A DNA stretch of 64,000 nucleotides from an uncultured Umboniibacter sp. (GTDB lineage Bacteria > Pseudomonadota > Gammaproteobacteria > Pseudomonadales > DSM-25080): NCBI RefSeq assembly GCF_947497555.1, contig NZ_CANMGY010000012.1, forward strand, positions 1 through 64,000, in the 5' to 3' direction. Shown one piece after another: positions 44,496 through 54,352 of this stretch. Made by a program: the position numbers and the translations under genes. The notes below the pieces were generated by a model. The model did not search any database and was not told the DNA's origin. It was given only the letters and a program-made list of their open reading frames with translations. Every line of letters starts with the position of its first letter. Position 1 is the first letter of the stretch.

Positions 44496-45410
44496 GTGAA
44501 TAGCATTGCCCTCTTTATCATCGCCTCCCTTATTTGGGGCACTACCTGGATCGCAATTACTTTCCAGCTAGGCGACGTTGCTCCCGAAGCGTCTGTGAGC
44601 TATCGCTTCGCTATTGCATCTATTGGTATGTTAATCATTGCCAAGTGGCAGCGAGTAGATATTCGGGTGTCATGGCGCGCACAACTTTGGATGGCGCTGC
44701 TCGGATTGTTCTATACCATTAACTATATCTCGGTCTATCGAGCTGAAGCGGAGATCTCCTCGGGGCTCGTTGCGGTCGCCGGCAGCGGTATTTTGTTTTT
44801 TAATATCGTGCTGTCGCGCGTACTTTTCGGCTATCTCATCACACGGCAGTTGGCGATTGGCTCGCTTCTTGGTCTAGCAGGAATTGCGGTATTATTCGCA
44901 CCAGACCTGATTGCCTTTGAACCGCGCTACGCAATCGGAGTTAGCTTTGCGATTGTTGCCGCACTAGCCGCTTCTAGCGCCAATATGGTGGCCGTTAAGA
45001 ATGGTAACGCCGGGCATAGCATTATCACAACCAATGTCTGGTGGATGATTTGGTGCACGGTGTTCACTGCACTTGCCGTACCCTTGACCGGAAATAGCTT
45101 TAGCTTTTCCTGGGAACCTAGCTATTTAGCGTCACTCTTCTACCTAGCCATTTTCGGTTCAATCGTAGCGTTTACCAGCTACCTGTCTCTGATGAAAAAT
45201 GTGGGGCCCAGCAAGGCCGGCTATATCGCGGTGATTACGCCTGTCTTAGCGCTGCTAATATCAACGGTTTTTGAGGATTTAGTTTGGAAGAGCACAGACT
45301 ATCTTGGTGTCTTGCTAATTATTATTGGTCAGGTGGTAATTTTTAAACGCAAGGCGGTAACGCCTCTGAGTGACGATGAGCCACATGACGACAATAATAA
45401 GCGAAGTTGA
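44496..45410 (+). CDS. EamA/DMT-superfamily transporter
   Basis: The 304-residue membrane protein has ten predicted helices arranged as two EamA repeats (IASLIWGTTWIAITFQLG at the start; the second half begins near FAIVAALAASSANMVAVKN). DMT family members export amino acids, metabolites or nucleotide precursors. Start GTG 44496 is supported by AGGAT six to seven bases upstream. The tail is charged and cytosolic (DDEPHDDNNKRS). Single gene, substrate unknown. Confidence 0.88.
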   Translation: MNSIALFIIASLIWGTTWIAITFQLGDVAPEASVSYRFAIASIGMLIIAKWQRVDIRVSWRAQLWMALLGLFYTINYISVYRAEAEISSGLVAVAGSGILFFNIVLSRVLFGYLITRQLAIGSLLGLAGIAVLFAPDLIAFEPRYAIGVSFAIVAALAASSANMVAVKNGNAGHSIITTNVWWMIWCTVFTALAVPLTGNSFSFSWEPSYLASLFYLAIFGSIVAFTSYLSLMKNVGPSKAGYIAVITPVLALLISTVFEDLVWKSTDYLGVLLIIIGQVVIFKRKAVTPLSDDEPHDDNNKRS

Positions 45411-45447
45411 ATCTCTCGCTGCGAATATTCGGCAGAGAAATTCGATG

Positions 45448-45870
45448 CTAGAGATAAGGCGCTAACCACTTAGTAAACTGAGCTAAGTCCAAAGCACCCG
45501 CCAAACGATTGAGCTCTTTGCCGTTGCGATAGACTGCAATGGTCGGCAGTGAGCGAATATTGAGTTCCCTCGCCAATAATTCCTCGGCTTGCGTATCCAC
45601 CTTGATGAAGCGCGCTTGCTGATCAAGCACCTCGGCAGCACGTTTAAAGGTAGGAGCGAAGCCTCTACACGGCCCACACCAGTCGGCCCAGAAATCTACC
45701 ACCAGTAACTGATCGGATTTGTCTCTAGCACGGAGGAATTGAGATCGATTATAACTTACTGGCCCACCTGTGAAGATTAACTGCCGGCACATGCCGCAAT
45801 GCGGTGTAGCCGCCAATTTATCCTCTGGAACTCGATTTAAACCTGAACAATGTGGACACATTAAAATCAC
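45448..45870 (-). CDS. trxC: thioredoxin 2
   Basis: The 140-residue TrxC has an N-terminal zinc finger with two CxxC pairs (MCPHC and CGMC, about residues 5-29) before the thioredoxin fold. Its active site is WADWCGPCRG, with the cis-Pro loop IRSLPT. It is a cytosolic disulfide reductase, usually induced by oxidative stress. The start is GTG 45870 because GGAG is six bases upstream; ATG three codons later is too far from the SD. Confidence 0.95.
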   Translation of the reverse strand: MILMCPHCSGLNRVPEDKLAATPHCGMCRQLIFTGGPVSYNRSQFLRARDKSDQLLVVDFWADWCGPCRGFAPTFKRAAEVLDQQARFIKVDTQAEELLARELNIRSLPTIAVYRNGKELNRLAGALDLAQFTKWLAPYL

Positions 45871-45918
45871 AACGTTCTCCTCAGATTTTTACAACATTTC
45901 ACAGCGCTTACTCAGCAC

Positions 45919-46572
45919 TTACTCAGCAAGCTGACTCATAACAGGATAATAGATTTGCCCCCAATCGTCATCGGCAGACTGTAACATCACCGAAATGACT
46001 GCAGGAACTAACTCTTCCAATAATAGTGCTCCTTCCGAAACCTGAGAGCGATTCACTGAACTCTTGAACGTGGCACCACCAAACATGATCTGGTTCCTCA
46101 GCACGCTTAAGCGGTCCAATACTAAGCCTAGTATCTTTGCCCCCTCTCGCTCAGTGAAATATCGAGATGCCCGCAAACGCTGACGGGTCAAAACGGCATC
46201 CCACTCTGGGTTATTATCGCGCTGGTGTTCCCAGAATTCTTGCATCACATAGGGGTTCTCGAGTAATGATGCAACGGCATTGGGGTAGGTATTCCAGATC
46301 ACACTTTCCACCAGCTTTTGCTCATCCCTTGAAATCAAACGCCGGATAAACAACTGGAACAGAGATCGCTCGCCAAGCTTGGTATGTTGCTCGTCGGCAA
46401 CACCCAGACAGGCACTGAAGGCTATCCAAAGTGTAATGAAGCGCAGATCGTCAGAATCGCTCTCATTTGCGCTCGATAGCCAGCTAATCGCACGATGGAG
46501 TCGAGTGGCTAGTGGCCCATTAATTGAGCGCGACTTTAAGCTGGCCTTGAGGCTTTCGGGAGAAGTATTCAT
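45919..46572 (-). CDS. HEPN-like helical protein
   Basis: This soluble, largely alpha-helical protein (217 residues from ATG 46572) has PLATRLHRAISWLSSAN, FITLWIAFSACLGV and a late segment LDRLSVLRNQIMFGG, resembling Apea-like HEPN proteins. In nuclease HEPN domains the motif is RxxxxH; here it is RNQIMF, so the histidine is missing and RNase activity is doubtful. In-frame ATGs at 46617 and 46647 are possible starts, none with a good SD. It lies between a metallo-beta-lactamase-fold gene and trxC on the same strand. Confidence 0.55.
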   Translation of the reverse strand: MNTSPESLKASLKSRSINGPLATRLHRAISWLSSANESDSDDLRFITLWIAFSACLGVADEQHTKLGERSLFQLFIRRLISRDEQKLVESVIWNTYPNAVASLLENPYVMQEFWEHQRDNNPEWDAVLTRQRLRASRYFTEREGAKILGLVLDRLSVLRNQIMFGGATFKSSVNRSQVSEGALLLEELVPAVISVMLQSADDDWGQIYYPVMSQLAE

Positions 46573-46667
46573 TTCACTAGAGTAACCCGAGTCGATAGCG
46601 GGATTCAATTGAAGCATAGAGTTGTTCGCGAAGATAAAACACGGCATTCATATTGCCGGTTTAAGTC

Positions 46668-47408
46668 CTAGGGCAACGTGACCACTTGTCCCTGCTCCGC
46701 TAGACCAGCGAAAGTGCCGTCAATGTCCTTCGCTGCTAACCGCCAATCGTCCTCATAGCTCATTAGATACAATTTTTTGCAGGTCGCTACCGAATAAGAG
46801 GACTTAAGCGATTCAAAATGAGCGTGAACGGGACTAATTTCAGCCACTGAGGCATCATGAAAACCTATTTCGAAGTTGAGTTCATTAACAACCTCTGGAA
46901 TCGCCTTGGTATCCCCAGAATAAAACAAGTAGTTATCAATAAGAATGCCAAACGCCGACTTATCTGGGGCATGATCCACAGGTATTGAATGGATATGATG
47001 ACCTCCGAAACTAAACTTATGGTCCTGAATGAATTGCACATCAAAGTAATCCGCTAATACTTGGCTCTTACCATTAATATTGCCCAATGACCCTTTTAGA
47101 GTTTGCTCCCAGAGCTCGTTTTCGAGTTCGGGTTCGAGGAATAACTTCGGGCGAGTGTTTAGTTTAAAGCGGCTTTCGAATGCTAACCGCTCTAGACCGA
47201 AAACATGATCGCCATGCACATGAGTGATGTAAACCGCGTCGATATCAGCCCAGCCATATCCCTGTTCATGTAATGCGAGCTTTGCAGTGTGCCCGCAATC
47301 GATAAGCAGGTTGCCACTTGTGCAGCATAGCAGTGCATTATTATTAAAATGCCTTAGTGACTCGGAATTACCACAGCCGATAATTTTAAACTGACTTACA
47401 CTTTGCAT
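46668..47408 (-). CDS. metallo-beta-lactamase-fold hydrolase, RNase Z-like
   Basis: The protein has the MBL fold with zinc motif THVHGDHVFGLERL (HxHxDH), an upstream strand LLIDCGHTAKLAL, PVDHAPDKSAFGILI and FYSGDTKAIPE (bridging Asp). The last zinc ligand is probably HAHFES. The organisation is like RNase Z/ElaC or phosphodiesterase relatives, but the exosite arm of RNase Z is not obvious. Start ATG 47408 is chosen on family grounds; 47429 is possible. Function is a hydrolase of unknown substrate. Confidence 0.8.
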   Translation of the reverse strand: MQSVSQFKIIGCGNSESLRHFNNNALLCCTSGNLLIDCGHTAKLALHEQGYGWADIDAVYITHVHGDHVFGLERLAFESRFKLNTRPKLFLEPELENELWEQTLKGSLGNINGKSQVLADYFDVQFIQDHKFSFGGHHIHSIPVDHAPDKSAFGILIDNYLFYSGDTKAIPEVVNELNFEIGFHDASVAEISPVHAHFESLKSSYSVATCKKLYLMSYEDDWRLAAKDIDGTFAGLAEQGQVVTLP

Positions 47409-47577
47409 GCGCCTTGCCTTATCATCCAAATTATCTTTACGTCTATTAGGAATCCAAAAAACTCTATTTAACTTTCATCTCGAATTTATTCAAGCAGACA
47501 TCAGAAAAACTGACTATTGCCCTACATTTTCCACGATTTCAGCCCAAGGAGTGTGAGCCATTACTCACGCCACAAAC

Positions 47578-49173
47578 CTATATCTGCCACCAAGTTTTGG
47601 CGTCTCGCCAGATTTCGTTAGCCGCGTTATGACCCGGTGCACCCGTTACACCTCCTCCTGGATGAGTCCCCGAGCCACAGAGATACAACCCCTTAATGGG
47701 GGTTCGATAATCCGAGTAACCATGAATAGGTCGGTTGGTATATAGCTGATCAAGCCCAAGCGAACCATGCATAATATCTCCACCAATCAAGCCAAAATCA
47801 CGTTCTAAATCTAAGGGAGAGAGAATCTTTCTACCCATGACCGCGGCCCTAAAATTCGGCGCGAACTCGCTAACTAAATCAATAATGCAATCGGCGGCCT
47901 CTTCCCGATAATCGTCCCAACTACGCTCGTCTTTGAGCTCGGGAGCAAAATGCTGGCAAAATAGCGATGCCACATGCATACCAGGTGGCGCTAGACTGTC
48001 ATCCACGGTACTCGGAATCAACATCTCAACAATCGGCCGCGCGGACCAACCGTCTGCCTGGGCGTCAAGATAGGCTTGGTGCATATAGTCCATAGTTGGC
48101 GACATGACGACACCGCTTTGATGGTGAGGCTGCATCGTAGTTCCTGGCTTACAGGAGAAATCTGGTAATTCAGACAGGGCAACATTCATCCGAAAGGTGG
48201 CTGAACCACATCGGTAGCCGTCGATCCTGCGCTTGAATTCAGAAGAAAGGTGTTCACTCGCGACCAACTGCTGGAATAGCAGTTTGGGATTAGTATTAGA
48301 AACCACTCGCTTAGCATAAACGATCTCACCGCTACTCAGTCTCACCCCCACAGCACTACCCTGCTCGACTAATACTTCATCAACCCCCGCTGAGGTCTGG
48401 ATGTCAACGCCCAGTTCAATTGCCGCAGCCGCCATCGCTTGAGTGATGGATCCCATTCCGCCCACCGCATGACCCCAAGCTCCACTAACGCCGTTAACCT
48501 CACCAAAAACATGGTGAAGTAATACATACGCTGAACCAGGAGTGTAGGGACTAGCATAGTTGCCAACCACCGAATCGAAGGCGAAGATTGCCTTCACATG
48601 ATCATTCTCGAACCATTGATCAAGGACCTCGGCCGCGCTCTTTGTAAAAAGATCAATGACATCTCGACGTCCAGAGTCTTTGATTTTATTCAGCGATCCA
48701 GCCATCCGGAAGCCACGCATGATATTGGCGAAACCTGCGCCGTAGTCTATTGGTGTTTCCAGTAACATCGCCCGCAGGAAGTCAGCGACCTGTTCTAACA
48801 TATCGTAATAAGCGGGAAGTGCTTCGGCGTCTGCCGTGGAAAAGCGTGCGAACTCCTGTTGAGTTTCTTCCAAGGTTGAGCCTAGTTGTAAGCTCTCCGT
48901 GTCGTTAATAGGAAGGAAGTTCGACGTGGGGCGATTAAGAATTCTTAAACCATGACGATACAAGTCCATCTCATCAATGATCTTGGGATTGAGTAAACTT
49001 ACTGTATAGCTTGCCGTAGAGTTACGAAACCCCGGATGAAACTCCTCGGTGACCGCGGCGCCACCGATCACATCACGTCGCTCCAGGATTTTCACCTTTA
49101 AGCCTTTCTTTGCCAAGTAGTAAGCACATACCAAACCGTTGTGACCACCACCGATAACTACGATATCGAGCAT
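47578..49173 (-). CDS. FAD-dependent oxidoreductase, PYROXD2/phytoene-desaturase-like
   Basis: The 531-residue flavoprotein has the N-terminal motif IVVIGGGHNGLVCAYYLAKKG and LERRDVIGGAAVTEEFHPGF, typical of the PYROXD2 subgroup, and the C-terminal GLYLCGSGTHPGGGVTGAPGHNAA. Related to the CrtI family but distinct from the protein at 14633-16255. Substrate unknown; in bacteria these genes are not tied to carotenoid synthesis. It is the last gene of a minus-strand group with the methyltransferase 21 bp upstream. Confidence 0.87.
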   Translation of the reverse strand: MLDIVVIGGGHNGLVCAYYLAKKGLKVKILERRDVIGGAAVTEEFHPGFRNSTASYTVSLLNPKIIDEMDLYRHGLRILNRPTSNFLPINDTESLQLGSTLEETQQEFARFSTADAEALPAYYDMLEQVADFLRAMLLETPIDYGAGFANIMRGFRMAGSLNKIKDSGRRDVIDLFTKSAAEVLDQWFENDHVKAIFAFDSVVGNYASPYTPGSAYVLLHHVFGEVNGVSGAWGHAVGGMGSITQAMAAAAIELGVDIQTSAGVDEVLVEQGSAVGVRLSSGEIVYAKRVVSNTNPKLLFQQLVASEHLSSEFKRRIDGYRCGSATFRMNVALSELPDFSCKPGTTMQPHHQSGVVMSPTMDYMHQAYLDAQADGWSARPIVEMLIPSTVDDSLAPPGMHVASLFCQHFAPELKDERSWDDYREEAADCIIDLVSEFAPNFRAAVMGRKILSPLDLERDFGLIGGDIMHGSLGLDQLYTNRPIHGYSDYRTPIKGLYLCGSGTHPGGGVTGAPGHNAANEIWRDAKTWWQI

Positions 49174-49194
49174 TAAACTAAGCCTGTATTATTA

Positions 49195-49734
49195 CTATAA
49201 ACTTTGATTCGCCCCAAAAATGGCTGTGTACATAATGGCTGAAGGGTCAATTGCATCGGGCCCTTCTACAATGAGTGCCTTTCTGAAGGGAAGATAATCT
49301 ACCGGATGCTCGTTTTTATATTCCCCACCTTCTGACCAAGTCACCACTAACAAGCCGCCAGTCTTTAGCAAACCAAAAAGTCGGAGTAATGCCTGCTGCT
49401 GCTCCACTTGATTAAGTCGCGGCCACTGATTACTAACCAGAATGGCGTCATACTGTGGTTTACTAATGAGGGATAGTAAATTAGGTAATTTATCGCAGAT
49501 CCATTCTACCTTGGCGTTACCATCGTAGAGTCGTTCCCATTGAGGATTGTCTTCCACCGCGGTTACCTGCCATCCACGCGAAGCGAACCAGTGTGCATCT
49601 CGCCCGCTGGCGGCACCTATATCGAGAAAACTTCCACAGCGCGAATCAAGAAACGACAACCATTCCTCGTGATGAGATTCGCTAGACACAGCCTGGATCC
49701 GACTATGCTTGGCTTTTATGAGCAACCGCTCCAT
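49195..49734 (-). CDS. class I SAM-dependent methyltransferase
   Basis: The protein has the SAM-binding motif I FLDIGAASGRDAHWFASRG followed by VTAVEDNPQW (motif II) and YDAILVSNQWPRL (motif IV), then LKTGGLLVVTWSEGGEY. This is the order of a small Rossmann methyltransferase of the tellurite-resistance/UbiE-like type. Start ATG 49734 has GGAAGG about ten bases upstream; earlier ATGs at 49752 and 49788 are possible. Target unknown. Confidence 0.8.
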   Translation of the reverse strand: MERLLIKAKHSRIQAVSSESHHEEWLSFLDSRCGSFLDIGAASGRDAHWFASRGWQVTAVEDNPQWERLYDGNAKVEWICDKLPNLLSLISKPQYDAILVSNQWPRLNQVEQQQALLRLFGLLKTGGLLVVTWSEGGEYKNEHPVDYLPFRKALIVEGPDAIDPSAIMYTAIFGANQSL

Positions 49735-49820
49735 TGTTACGTTACCTTCCATGGCAATATTAGAGAGCTCTAAGTTATATTTGTACATCAGTTAACATCA
49801 AAAGAAAAGTAGCTACCACA

Positions 49821-51299
49821 TCAATTGTCTTGATTGGCTGTATCGGAAACTTCGGGCAACTCAAGATTTGCTTTGCCCACTAACTCGGCATCTAACTCTT
49901 TCGTCACCGAAACTCCGAGCTCGTTAAACTCCGCAGCCTGCTTAATAAGGTTGCCTCGCCCGGTTGCTAGCTGCCCTAATGCTTTATCATACTGTTCACG
50001 CGCTTGGTCAATGCCTTTTCCAACTCTGGACATACTTTCCAGAAATAGCCTTAGCTTGTCGTAGAATTTGGCTGCTCGGGTAGCAAGCTCTGCACTGTGC
50101 TTGCTTTGATCCTCAAATCGCCAAAGCTGCCGGACAATATTTAAGCTCGTCAAAAGTGTGGTGGGTGTTGCGACTAAGACATTTTTCTCAATTGCGCGTT
50201 GATATAGGGTTTCATCGTGCTTTAGCGCTTCCACGTAGGCCGACTCGATCGGAATAAACATGATCACGACTTCAGGCGAGTTTAACTCTGGAAGCTTGTA
50301 ATAGCTCTTATCGGCAAGCTCGGTAATACGTGCACTGACGGCGGCAGCGTGCTCCCCAAGAGCCATTGTTCGAACCTCAACATCCTCAGCATTCACAAAC
50401 CGCGTATAGGCAGCCAGCGATGTCTTGGCATCGATAATCAAATGCTTCCCCTGCGGCAGGTACACGATGGCGTCAGGTCGCTGCTGGCGGCCATTCCCAT
50501 CGGTAAAGCCCTTCTCTCGGGTATAATCCGTGCCAATACGAAGCCCCGAGCTATCGAGGACATTCTCTAACATCAACTCACCCCAGTTACCTTGCAATTT
50601 CTTCTGACCCTGAAGTGCGTTGGTTAATGCATCAGCTTTATCGGTGATTTGTCGGTTTAACTCCTGCAGCCCAATGAGTTCCTGACGAAGCGCACTGCGC
50701 TGCTTTAATTCTTCTACGTGAATGGACTCAACTTTTTCGCGAAAACCTTTAACATCTATCTGCAATGGCTGAAGTAATTGCTTTATTGAATCTTCACTTT
50801 GCAATTTAAACGCCTGGCCTTTCCTCTCTAGAACCTCTTGCGCAAGCTGTTCGAATTCCGTCTTAAGCTGCTCTCTGCTCGCCTTGAAGTCCGCTAACTG
50901 TTGAGCGAGACTAGCCTCTCTTTCGGCAGCAGTTGCCGCCTGCTCTGCCAACCTTTCCTTCGCTGCTGAAAGCTGTTGCTGTAATGTCTTAAGGTCATTG
51001 TCTCTAATTGCTGAACGCTCTAGCAGGCGCTGTTGTTCAGTTTCCTTAGCCTCTAGCTGCGCATTGGCTCGCTGAAACTTTCGGTCATTATCTAAGCTTG
51101 TTTGCTGAAGTTCCCGCAACTCCAACACTAACTTATCTGCCTCCTGGGCGCTTAATTGCAGAGCTTGTCGTTCCAATTCTGCAGCTCTCTGTACGTGGTT
51201 AGCGCGCTGATATTGTCTCAACCAAAGCACCGCCATAGTCGCTTTTATCAACACCAATAAGGCGCAGGCGCCTACCAGAACAAGCATCTCAATCTGCAT
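49821..51299 (-). CDS. rmuC: DNA recombination protein RmuC
   Basis: The 492-residue protein has one N-terminal membrane anchor (about residues 4-27), a long coiled coil (about 35-190, rich in Gln, Glu, Leu and Ala) and the RmuC domain with GNWGELMLENVLDSSGLR and PDAIVYLPQGKHLIIDAKTS, where the D...DAK pattern is the nuclease-like core. RmuC limits recombination at inverted repeats. It overlaps the MATE gene by 11 bp. Confidence 0.95.
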   Translation of the reverse strand: MQIEMLVLVGACALLVLIKATMAVLWLRQYQRANHVQRAAELERQALQLSAQEADKLVLELRELQQTSLDNDRKFQRANAQLEAKETEQQRLLERSAIRDNDLKTLQQQLSAAKERLAEQAATAAEREASLAQQLADFKASREQLKTEFEQLAQEVLERKGQAFKLQSEDSIKQLLQPLQIDVKGFREKVESIHVEELKQRSALRQELIGLQELNRQITDKADALTNALQGQKKLQGNWGELMLENVLDSSGLRIGTDYTREKGFTDGNGRQQRPDAIVYLPQGKHLIIDAKTSLAAYTRFVNAEDVEVRTMALGEHAAAVSARITELADKSYYKLPELNSPEVVIMFIPIESAYVEALKHDETLYQRAIEKNVLVATPTTLLTSLNIVRQLWRFEDQSKHSAELATRAAKFYDKLRLFLESMSRVGKGIDQAREQYDKALGQLATGRGNLIKQAAEFNELGVSVTKELDAELVGKANLELPEVSDTANQDN

Positions 51300-52644
51300 T
51301 CTTCATCTCCGCTAATAGCTGCCTCTCCAGTCTAGATTTAGCCAATCTAATACAGTAGAAAATAGCTAGCACTCCAAATATGAAACCACCTAGTGAAAAA
51401 CCAACAATAGCGCCTTCGGCCCCAAACCACTCCGAGCCCAACCAAACGAAGGGGATGACTCCAATGCTGTTCCTAAGGAAGTTTGCCGCCGTTGCAAATC
51501 CCGGCCGACCCATATTATTGAAACCAGCGTTAGCCACAAATAACGCACCCATTGCGCAGGTAAGAGGAATCGCAAAGTAGCAAAATGCTTTGACCACATC
51601 GGCAACCTGACCTTCCGCGCCGAATAGCACCAAGATGTATGGCAACGTAAGCACCATCAGCAACCAGAGTATCGCCGTATAAACACAACTAAACTTCACC
51701 GATGCCTTCAAAGTTTCGATCACCCGTGGATACAAGCCAGCGCCAACATTTTGGCCAATAATTGGCCCAACTGCTCCCGACAGAGAATAAAATACCGCAA
51801 ACGCGACGGGTGTAATCTTTGATATGATCGCCGATCCCGCCACCGCCGTCGTACCAATTTCGGCAAGTTTGTAGGTGAGCAACGCCATACCAATTGGCGT
51901 GGCAAAGTTAGTGAGCGTTGTCGGTAAAGCGAATCGAGCAATGATTCCTACTTCAGATCGAAATTGCTGCCAATTTATTCGTGCGAGCATAGGATGGACT
52001 TTCAAGACAGCGTATAAGGCAAAGGAAGCCATTGTCACTCTGGCCGCCGCCGACGCCATCGCCGCACCCTCAATACCCAACTCAAAATAGAAAATAAAAA
52101 TAGGATCCAGAATTAAATTGACCAGTGCGCCAGCCAGCATCATTGACATCGCTCGCTTGGCATCCCCAAGCGCTCTGACAATGGCGTTCGCCGAGGTAGC
52201 AAGAACCATCACCGGAAAGAAAGGTAACAACCAGGCGCTATAACTATACGCCAACTCAGCAGAGCGACCCGTTGCGCCTAACCAAGCCAGTAGGTTCTCA
52301 AGAAAGGGAAACGTAATCAGAGCAATGGCTACCGCGATGATGGATGAAAAGAGCATGATATTCGAAGCGGTCGCCTTCATCTTCGCTTCGTCACCCTGGC
52401 CAATAGCCTTTGAAACCAACGCCAACATCGCCACTGATAACCCAATACCAATAGACTGAGTAAAGAAAAGAATAACTCCGGCAAAGCCGATGGCCGCTAA
52501 AATGTCATCGTCACCCAGCTGACTGAGAAAAATAAGGTCCGTTAAGTCCACGCCGAAGATGGCCAATAAACCGATGGTCGAGGTCGCTGACATCACTAAA
52601 ATGTGATTGAGCACATTCCCCTGAGTAAAGTCCTTCTTCGCCAT
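51289..52644 (-). CDS. MATE-family efflux transporter
   Basis: The protein has twelve predicted helices in two MatE repeats. The N-terminal repeat starts at ILVMSATSTIGLLAIFGVDL with FLSQLGDDDILAAIGFAG. The second half includes FALPTTLTNFATPIGMALLTY and SGAVGPIIGQNVGAG. It exports cationic drugs or metabolites in exchange for Na+ or H+. Start ATG 52644 begins the family sequence (MAKKDFTQGNVLNHIL); an upstream in-frame ATG at 52701 is not favoured. First gene of the MATE-rmuC-methyltransferase-PYROXD2 group. Confidence 0.9.
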   Translation of the reverse strand: MAKKDFTQGNVLNHILVMSATSTIGLLAIFGVDLTDLIFLSQLGDDDILAAIGFAGVILFFTQSIGIGLSVAMLALVSKAIGQGDEAKMKATASNIMLFSSIIAVAIALITFPFLENLLAWLGATGRSAELAYSYSAWLLPFFPVMVLATSANAIVRALGDAKRAMSMMLAGALVNLILDPIFIFYFELGIEGAAMASAAARVTMASFALYAVLKVHPMLARINWQQFRSEVGIIARFALPTTLTNFATPIGMALLTYKLAEIGTTAVAGSAIISKITPVAFAVFYSLSGAVGPIIGQNVGAGLYPRVIETLKASVKFSCVYTAILWLLMVLTLPYILVLFGAEGQVADVVKAFCYFAIPLTCAMGALFVANAGFNNMGRPGFATAANFLRNSIGVIPFVWLGSEWFGAEGAIVGFSLGGFIFGVLAIFYCIRLAKSRLERQLLAEMKNAD

Positions 52645-52807
52645 GTATCCCAACCTGAAAATAAATCGAATTCCTAATTTAACAGTTTTCGCGCTTAGCA
52701 ACGAAACAAATTTAGGTCTAGGCTAAATAAACCTGAAGCTGCTATAGTTCGAGCAGTAAACAAAATTTCTTATTGGAAATTTTGCATCAAATTTGAATGA
52801 GACTCCT

Positions 52808-54202
52808 ATGGCTTTAAGCATTTTCGACATCTTTAAGGTTGGCGTTGGCCCTTCCAGTTCACATACCATCGGGCCGATGTGGGCCGGACGTTACTTTTTA
52901 GACGAACTGATTGCGCGTAATGAACTTGAAAAGGTTGCTCGGATCAAAGTCGGCCTTTATGGATCGCTCGCGCTAACAGGCTTCGGTCACGCCACCGATA
53001 AAGCCGCAATTCTTGGCATTGCGGGCCTTGCTCCCGACACGATGTGTCCTGACTTTGCCGATGAAGTTTTTGACCGAGCCAAAATTGAAGGGAAGCTTCG
53101 CCTTAATGACCTGCGGGACATCGACTTCAATTACGAAAGCGATATGATTTTCCATTTTAACGAAGCTCTCCCCGAGCACCCTAATGGTATTCGCTTCTAT
53201 GCGGTTGATGAAAACGGCATTGGTCTCTTCGAGAAAGCCTACTTGTCCACGGGAGGAGGCTTTGTCATCAGCGTAGATGAGTTTCATCAGACCTCATCAA
53301 CTGAGACCATGGAAGTTAACGTACCTTGGGACTTTGACAATGGCGACGACATTCTCGCCATCTGCGAAGCGCAGCAATTTAGTATTGCTGAGATGGCTTA
53401 CCAAAATGAAGAAGCCATCAGCGGCTTGTCTCGAAATGATATCCATGCGCGTATCGATCATATATGGGAAGTGATGAAAGCGTGTATTGACCGCGGAATG
53501 CGAATGGATGGCCAACTACCTGTGAGCGGGATTAAACGTCGCGCCAAGGACATGATGACGAGCTTAACGGCACACCCCGAGGCCATGCTCAGTGACCACT
53601 TTGCGATTATGGACTGGGTGACGCTCTTCGCTATGGCCGTAAATGAAGAGAACGCCTGCGGTGGCCGAGTGGTAACAGCACCTACGAATGGCGCCGCCGG
53701 TGTAATACCTGCAGTGCTTGCCTACTATACTCGATTCGATAAAAAGAGTAGCGAACAGGGGGTCCGAGATTTCTTAGCAACTGCCGCCGTGATCGGCATG
53801 CTCTATAAAATGAATGCGTCGATCTCGGGAGCTGAAGTGGGTTGCCAAGGTGAAGTCGGCGTGGCCTGCTCCATGGCCTCTGCCGGTTTAGCAGCGGTTA
53901 TGGGCGGGACGGTTTTACAGGTGGAGAATTCCGCAGAGATTGGCATGGAGCATCACCTCGGCATGACCTGTGACCCCGTAGGCGGGCTTGTTCAGGTTCC
54001 ATGTATTGAACGCAATAGCATGGCAGCAATTAAAACCATTACTGCGGCGCGCTTAGCGTTGCGTGGAAACGGTTACCACGAAGTATCTTTGGATAATGTG
54101 ATTGAGACGATGTATAACACGGGGTTAGACATTCAGGCCAAGTATCGGGAAACGTCCCAAGGTGGACTAGCACTCTACGCGGGAAAGAAATCTCAGTGCT
54201 AA
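52808..54202 (+). CDS. sdaA: L-serine ammonia-lyase (iron-sulfur)
   Basis: The 464-residue single-chain serine dehydratase converts L-serine to pyruvate and ammonia with a 4Fe-4S cluster. It has the N-terminal beta-domain signature KVGVGPSSSHTIGPM, the alpha-domain motif ENACGGRVVTAPTNGAAG, and cluster cysteines in GCQGEVGVACSMASAG and CDPVGGLVQVPC. ATG 52808 begins the family N-terminus; an in-frame TTG at 52793 is not needed. It is monocistronic with a strong bidirectional terminator. Confidence 0.96.
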   Translation: MALSIFDIFKVGVGPSSSHTIGPMWAGRYFLDELIARNELEKVARIKVGLYGSLALTGFGHATDKAAILGIAGLAPDTMCPDFADEVFDRAKIEGKLRLNDLRDIDFNYESDMIFHFNEALPEHPNGIRFYAVDENGIGLFEKAYLSTGGGFVISVDEFHQTSSTETMEVNVPWDFDNGDDILAICEAQQFSIAEMAYQNEEAISGLSRNDIHARIDHIWEVMKACIDRGMRMDGQLPVSGIKRRAKDMMTSLTAHPEAMLSDHFAIMDWVTLFAMAVNEENACGGRVVTAPTNGAAGVIPAVLAYYTRFDKKSSEQGVRDFLATAAVIGMLYKMNASISGAEVGCQGEVGVACSMASAGLAAVMGGTVLQVENSAEIGMEHHLGMTCDPVGGLVQVPCIERNSMAAIKTITAARLALRGNGYHEVSLDNVIETMYNTGLDIQAKYRETSQGGLALYAGKKSQC

Positions 54203-54267
54203 GCGGATTCAATGATACGTTAGCTTAGCGCAGAGCTAATACCTCACTAAGCCTTCGAAACACATAC

Positions 54268-54306
54268 AAAAAGGGCACTTTCATGTGAGGTGAAAGTGCC
54301 CTTTTT
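54268..54306. terminator. bidirectional terminator between sdaA and ggt
   Basis: AAAAAGGGCACTTTCA (54268-54283), loop of seven, TGAAAGTGCCCTTTTT (54291-54306): a perfect 16-bp stem whose ends give T tracts on both strands. It serves convergent sdaA and the ltaE-ggt operon. Confidence 0.93.
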
Positions 54307-54352
54307 CAATTCCACGGTTAGGTGTAACGATAGCTACCTTGCTACTGAATCC

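Noticed and set aside
47551-47570. Hairpin after the PYROXD2-like gene
   Set aside because: A 7-bp stem with one wobble pair and no T tract; too weak to call a terminator.
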